40,000 bases of DNA from Glandiceps talaboti (Eukaryota; Hemichordata; Enteropneusta; Spengelidae). A program made the translations under genes and the position numbers. Location of the stretch: assembly GCF_964340395.1 (NCBI RefSeq), contig NC_135551.1, positions 31,403,955 to 31,443,954 of the forward strand, written 5' to 3'. Each line of letters starts with the position of its first letter. Position 1 is the stretch's first letter. The notes under the pieces are model-generated. The model was given only the letters and a program-made list of their open reading frames with translations, made no database searches and was not told where the DNA came from. This document shows, piece by piece, positions 34,623 to 40,000 of this stretch.

Positions 34623-36023
34623 TCAGACAATAGTCACATGAGGTGCGTACGGGTTGTAATCATCGTGTCCTCTCTGACTTTTGTTCGATTCCTCTTCGAG
34701 TTGTTCGAGTTTGTGTTTCACAGCGATCATGGTGCTAAGCTTTGCAATGTTTGAAAACCTATTGTCATAGGCTACTGTTGCTGGTTTCTGTGCCTTCCAG
34801 CAAAGTCCTTTTGAATCACTACCACAACATTTCACTAAGGTCTTTCTGAAGTAAATTAGTACTGCGATTGAGAAAAGGACGGCAATACCTGCCGCTGCTG
34901 CAACAACGATAATTGCTAACGTCCTTGTATCCATACTCATACCAGTTTTATTACTTGGATAATGAGTTGTTGGTGAAAGTGTTCTCGCTCCATTCTCATC
35001 AGGCGGTACGAAGGGTCCATTGCCACTATCGAATTCAACGTCGAGGGTAGCTTCGATTGTCGAAACGCCGAGACCAATTGTGTTAGCTGCCAAGCAAGTG
35101 ACACGGATTCCGTCCTCGTTTGAATCCACCCCAGTGATCGTGAAGAATTGTCCACTTTCAGAAAACGAATATTTACTGGAGGATTCGATCACGACCTCTC
35201 CATTGATTTCCCATACATACGCAGACGGCGGCGGATTCGACGTCGCTGAACAAGTGAAGGTGACAGTGCTACCGGCTTTTACGTTTGCTATAGCTGGTAC
35301 AACGGAAACTCTCGGTTTATAGAATACTTTTACAGGTCCAATCTCACATTTCTGGGGTTCATCTATGCTTGGCGACAATGCTTCACATGTAAACACAGCG
35401 CCGTCATCTTCGTGAGTAAGAAACCAGTCTCTGGTGATATCGGGAAGCGTCGTGTATTGGCGATCCCCGTTGAAGATTGCACCATCGTACCGCCAGTGTA
35501 ATACTGGTACTGGCTCGGCATGTCGGAATATACACGTTGTTGATAATATATCTCCCTCTAAATATCTTGGTTTAAGACTTGTCGGTAAACACATTGGATA
35601 TTGTTCAACAGACGGACTTGCAACTGATAATTGTGCGTTTTCGGAAATACCGACTATTCCTTCTGTCGTCATGACCAGACATTTGTAGACATCTTCATCT
35701 TCCGCACGTATCGTGTTCGAAATTTGAAGATTATATTCCCCTCTTGAGTGGTTTCCTACGATTTTATATCGTGAGGGTTCGTCAACTCCAAATTCTTCAC
35801 TAAGTCGACTAGAATGAATTGTATAGTTGTTACTGATTGCCTTACCACCTTTCGTCCACTGTCCGTAACGTTGTCCATCAACATAGGAGATTACACAGTT
35901 CAGTGTAGCTGTTCGACCCTCCACAACTTGAGTGTCCGTAGGTTTACTGATGAACGCCGTCTGCTTTGATAACGCAACGAGGAGACCGAGAAAAACTGCT
36001 ACCCCTAGTAGCACGGTACCCAT
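34623..36023 (-). CDS. Intronless IgSF type I membrane protein with three Ig domains (gene C)
   Basis: The product is 466 aa, a diverged paralog of genes A and B. Signal peptide 1-23. Ig1 (about 24-136) has C43, W56 and C115. Ig2 (about 137-235) has C164, W177 and C213 plus the outer pair C145/C226 in the same places as in gene A. Ig3 (about 236-331) has C258, W271 and C310. A short Ser/Thr/Pro stalk (332-367) leads to a membrane span at about 369-392. The tail is only about 74 aa, with juxtamembrane C399-C400 (possible palmitoylation) and a final T-I-V that fits a class I PDZ ligand. Shared landmarks with gene A include PTDxQVVE, SRYxxVG and LPDI. The long ITIM/YxN tail of A and B is absent, so C more likely acts in adhesion or scaffolding. 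The start is the Met immediately before the hydrophobic signal. Confidence 0.9.
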   Translation of the reverse strand: MGTVLLGVAVFLGLLVALSKQTAFISKPTDTQVVEGRTATLNCVISYVDGQRYGQWTKGGKAISNNYTIHSSRLSEEFGVDEPSRYKIVGNHSRGEYNLQISNTIRAEDEDVYKCLVMTTEGIVGISENAQLSVASPSVEQYPMCLPTSLKPRYLEGDILSTTCIFRHAEPVPVLHWRYDGAIFNGDRQYTTLPDITRDWFLTHEDDGAVFTCEALSPSIDEPQKCEIGPVKVFYKPRVSVVPAIANVKAGSTVTFTCSATSNPPPSAYVWEINGEVVIESSSKYSFSESGQFFTITGVDSNEDGIRVTCLAANTIGLGVSTIEATLDVEFDSGNGPFVPPDENGARTLSPTTHYPSNKTGMSMDTRTLAIIVVAAAAGIAVLFSIAVLIYFRKTLVKCCGSDSKGLCWKAQKPATVAYDNRFSNIAKLSTMIAVKHKLEQLEEESNKSQRGHDDYNPYAPHVTIV

Positions 36024-38739
36024 GACTGTCTAGTCTCTACTGGCTTTAAAGATCCACTGTAGCTGTGTAAAGAACGATTCAATATGTTACGCAGTGGAGC
36101 TTTATCACAACAGCAATGACGACAACCTGTGACTGAATGATGAGTCTGACCACTGCTAATTCGATCACCCACATTACTTAATGCCTCGTTTTCATTTGTC
36201 AGAGGACTGTTGCCACGACATGACCTTCGTAGTCCTTCGCTATTCATATGCAAATTGTATTGTTGAAACAAGTACCGCCCTCACCACTACACAAGATTAC
36301 AAGAATATAACGTCTCTACAACCAAAGAATGTATTGTTTTCAATAAATACATAGAATAAAAATATATTTATGTACCTAAAACTGGTGTTAAAAAATTTAA
36401 GACAGAAAAGTTGAAGATTTGCGCTGGAATGTGAGACTACGCCTCGTCTCCAACAAGACCGGGCTTGCCAAGCAAATATCTCTCAATAGTTTGTTAAACA
36501 TAACACAGTGTTCCTGTTCGGACATGTCTGAGTCATTCATTACAACTACTGTTCTGTATGTTATTTAAATGAACTTTTCACTTGGCTTTCTTTTTTCTTC
36601 CTACCTTTATTTATCTAGTTGTTGAGTCAAAGCTGAAGTAAATAGAACCACCTGATTGTACACATTGTCTAAAATTTAGGCTGCAGAATAATTGGTAGAT
36701 GAACACGGGTAGCTAAAACAATGATTTTACAGTATATGTAAAGTACCTGGTGATAGCAACGCAACGTGTCAGGGTTTCAATTAAAGCTGACATGCTAAAT
36801 GTGTGGAGGCTGCCAATCTATCGTTACAACTCCAATTTTCGATTTCCTGTTAGCCGCAGAAGGGTTATAAAAATACTGTCAAAACGGTTACCGTGTTAAT
36901 TTTTTCTACAGTTCGATTTTTCAATGTTAATCAAAGCCAAGAACTTAACACTAGGATAGAAAAAAATACAGTGACATGTAAAGTATTTGATTTGTCTTCC
37001 GATTTTATCACAAGATTCCGATCTTATTTTGGCGAGTTTCAGTGCTGGTCATTGAACGTAGCAACGACACTCAGGTCCGGGTAATGTTGTATGTTTACAA
37101 ATTTAATCATATACCTGTGGGGGCAGACGGAATACTTAAGTATTCACAACTTCCCAGTCTCGGTTTTCGCACTTGAAATAGTTGGCGAAATCGATAACCT
37201 AGGATGTTTTCGGTCGCTGAATCATGAATGTTGAGACTGACCGAGTCACAGTATTGAGGAGCAGGTCGTGGGCACTATACACCAAGGTCTATGTACAAAG
37301 TGACACTATGACCAGTTCACATAGACTGCCTTAACACAACATTGCTACGGTCGATTCCCTCGCAACGAATAATTTCTGCTTAGTGACGGGGGATTGGTTG
37401 CAACATTTATCTTAACCTGTCAACAAACATAACAACTCTTATTGTGTTCAAATTAAAAGCTAGCTTCTATCGTCTCCAAAGAAAGGCAGCTGCCCTTGAT
37501 TGAAACAAAAGACCAAAGAAGTAATATTTTAAGTTCGAATTGCACTTGAGTGATCAATGCCCCTCCTTAGTGTCATGAGCGTTATTTTAATGATATCACC
37601 TAAGTAGTTATACATTGCACTTCGAAGAATTTACGGTGTGAATACCTACGTCCTTTACGATGATTAAAAATCTTGATTTAACACCAGTATAATTAATTTG
37701 CCGCCAAAAAAATCAGACTCTAGTAAAACAATAATCCATCTAACAGTAAGGAAGCAATGTCAGTTTTAATCACATCTACAATACCAGCGTTACTCTAGAT
37801 TCGACTTTTGTGTCGAAAAATGTCAGATATGCTATCCGTTCACCTCTTTTCGACCAACGGAGACAAAATTAAACATATCGTATGACGGAAAACGGGTATC
37901 GACCAATAGCCAATGTTTTGTACGTTATGTTACGGTGTATTGTCACCGATCACAATAAACCCTGGGTCGCGCTGAAAGATGGCTGAAATCGTTGTAATAA
38001 ACCGACTTGTTACATCGTCAAGTTTATCGACCCGGCTACTAAACACATTCATTACAACCGGTCATTTTCAAGCATCCACGACCGAGACCTTTTAACTGTT
38101 TCCGGAACTGTTCACTAAGTATCTTTGTTGATAAAGTAACGACAGAACAGTTACTTGGTGTGAAGTGAGGTATAAACTGAGATACTATCTATAGTAAAGC
38201 TGTTCTGTCTCTTCTGTTGTAATCACAAATGTTATCAGTCTCGTCATCATTAAATCAATCTTATTCTGTTAATGTTTTTATGGTAATTAGTGTTCAACAA
38301 TAACTTGTACCCGTATATAAACTTCTAAAATTATAGAAAAAGTGCGTTTTTCTGTAAAGTTTTTACGGTAGCCTGGGGTATGTCGGCCCAATGTTTAATC
38401 TTTTGCTGAGCTATTAATAGAAAAGGTATTGATCGTTTATCAAACGGTCATTCTCAACTCTGGACAATGCAGCCTTGTGACGAAAATCTAGTTGATAAAC
38501 CTTGCTTGATAACACCTACGAACGTAGAACGTAGAAAATCACAGACATTGTCAATGAGAAAACACAGTTAAGGATGCACAGTATATTGAAACAGAACGTT
38601 TGCCTTTATCTGCGACGGATCTAAATAATTGGATAGAATCCGTATTGACAGATCTGACTTATATAGATGATATATTTAAGTGTTAGTGATCGATTCAAGT
38701 AGAGAGATATCAACGATTTGGCATTTTGTAGGCTTGGAC
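36024..38739. other. 5' flank of gene C and noncoding DNA
   Basis: The upstream region of gene C shows no confident TATA box. An 88-codon minus-strand ORF at 36005-36271 overlaps the first bases of gene C in another frame. It could act as an upstream ORF if transcription starts beyond 36271, but nothing supports a protein. The rest has no recognisable feature. Confidence 0.45.
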
Positions 38740-38873
38740 GGACGGTACTGACTGGCGGTACGTATACACCGGTATACTTGTTATTCAATCACGGTAGTGT
38801 GAGACTTAGAGGGACGGTACTGACTGGCGGTACACCGGTATGTTCGTTATCAATCACGGTAGTGTGTGAGAGG
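38740..38873. repeat. Two-copy tandem repeat of about 72 bp with internal palindrome
   Basis: Unit 1 starts at 38740 and unit 2 at 38812. Both open with GGACGGTACTGACTGGCGGT and end with CAATCACGGTAGTGTG. Unit 1 contains GTATACACCGGTATAC (an inverted repeat of GTATAC around ACCG). In unit 2 this is shortened to ACACCGGTATG. Confidence 0.9.
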
Positions 38874-40000
38874 TAAAGACCAGCACTAAGATAAGTCTCG
38901 CGATAGTACATCGTTTATTTAGTACATTACAATCAAAAAAGAAGGTTTCCTGGCAGGTAGCCACATGTGGTAGACAAATGTTGCATTGAGTAGCCCCGGA
39001 GATGATCCGATGAAATCCGAATGTCAATACCGATAAATCATTGCAAATAGCGACTGGAGAAGACAATATCAGTGTAAAAGCCGGAATTCAAAGTTCAACA
39101 GTAGTTCAGTGTATGACGTCTACTTTTTAATAAATGAAGAAAAATTACAAAAAAACTGTATGTGAATTATTAGTACTTCAGAGAAAACCCATTAAGAAAA
39201 CTAGGCCATCCTATATATTATTCTATCACAATATTTAGTGTCTAGAAATATCACCACAAATATTGACATTCTATAGTCTTTGTATTGTTTGACTTCAGAG
39301 TTGGCAATACATTCGTATCGTCGCTTCAGGTTCTATTCATTAGTTTGTAGACTCCGCGTTGCATGGTTTCCCACTGAGTTTCACCTTTGACCTCCGATCG
39401 AAATCGCCTGAGGTTTCACAGAGTCAGCTGGTGGTATAAGACATGAACACCTGTCTTTTTTTGTGTATAGAAAAAAAAACTCGAGGAAAAAGTTAAAACT
39501 TTCAAATTTTACATGTATGTAGACACAACAACTGAGGGAGGGACATGGTCACGTGATGATGGCGATGGTTGAGATCACCAACTGACAAGATTTCATGTGT
39601 ATTTTCATCAGTTGATGACGTATCTAATGAAAAACATACATTTTGGGGGTCAATAATCTCCTCGACATTTCAACTTCAGTTGGCGGCCGCGGTTCTCCGC
39701 TGACCGATTCTGCGATATTTATCAGTTATTTTGTGATGTACAACCAAGAACTTTAAGTGTAGTATTAGGCAATGCAGTCGTTACGCTACACATCCCTACA
39801 ATAGCTTGCAAACAATAAAACTGTGCAATGGCGTCTCTCAAAGAAACTCAAGTAAGCATGTAAAATGTGCCCCCACTGCTAGTCTTAGTAATTCGGCGAA
39901 GTTCAGCGGCGTTTTGAACGAACGGTGCTTGACTTGGTTAAAACCCAGAGGTACTATGGGTATAACCTGGGTTAACCATGTACAATATACAATGCATGAT
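38874..40000. other. No recognisable gene
   Basis: Noncoding sequence with only short ORFs (the longest, 70 codons, at 38854-39066 minus, overlaps the repeat). There is a NotI-type GCGGCCGC at about 39683-39690 but no CpG island. Confidence 0.5.

Noticed and set aside
36005-36271. 88-codon minus-strand ORF overlapping the start of gene C
   Set aside because: It is in a different frame from gene C, has no recognisable features, and would at most be an upstream ORF.

Overview
The window looks like nuclear DNA from an invertebrate animal. It is AT-rich and gene-poor, full of tetranucleotide microsatellites and minisatellites, and holds the 3' end of a LINE of the L2/CR1 type plus metazoan immunoglobulin-superfamily (IgSF) receptor genes. 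The species cannot be fixed from the sequence; a lancelet, hemichordate or lophotrochozoan would all fit.

Three genes are supported, all on the minus strand, all intronless across the coding region, and all paralogous. Each encodes a type I membrane protein with a signal peptide, Ig domains, a stalk, one membrane span and a cytoplasmic tail. Gene A (379-2427, 682 aa) has three Ig domains, a mucin-like poly-Thr stalk and a tail of about 285 aa rich in tyrosine motifs. Gene B (9735-11480, 581 aa) is almost identical to A but lacks exactly the third Ig domain through a 303-bp in-frame deletion. Gene C (34623-36023, 466 aa) is a diverged paralog with three Ig domains, a short tail and a C-terminal PDZ-ligand-like end.

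Layout: 1-6144 and 9357-15985 are two copies of one segment in direct orientation. Each holds the receptor gene, its promoter region, a GTAT/GCAT array, CTAT/CTGT arrays, the same L2-like LINE fragment, and about 1 kb of further noncoding DNA. Between them lie a 35-bp minisatellite (6141-7038) and 2.3 kb of featureless DNA. Divergence between the copies is patchy: about 0.3% over the gene, about 2% over 3140-4080, near 0% over 4081-5560, and about 2% again to the breakpoint. Copy 2 also carries a 622-bp segment, absent from copy 1, containing an inverted repeat whose loop is a 19-bp minisatellite. From 15986 to 34600 I found no convincing gene, only repeats, hairpins, two CRE-type sites beside a long CT tract, and weak ORFs. 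Gene C follows, and 36024-40000 has one two-copy repeat and no recognisable gene.

The most interesting object is the receptor locus. It is a tandem, intronless, ITIM- and YxN-bearing IgSF receptor family that is losing a domain and shows mosaic exchange between copies. This general shape recurs in self-recognition and innate-immune receptor families, but that role here is inference only. A false duplication in the assembly (two haplotypes placed in series) must be excluded first.
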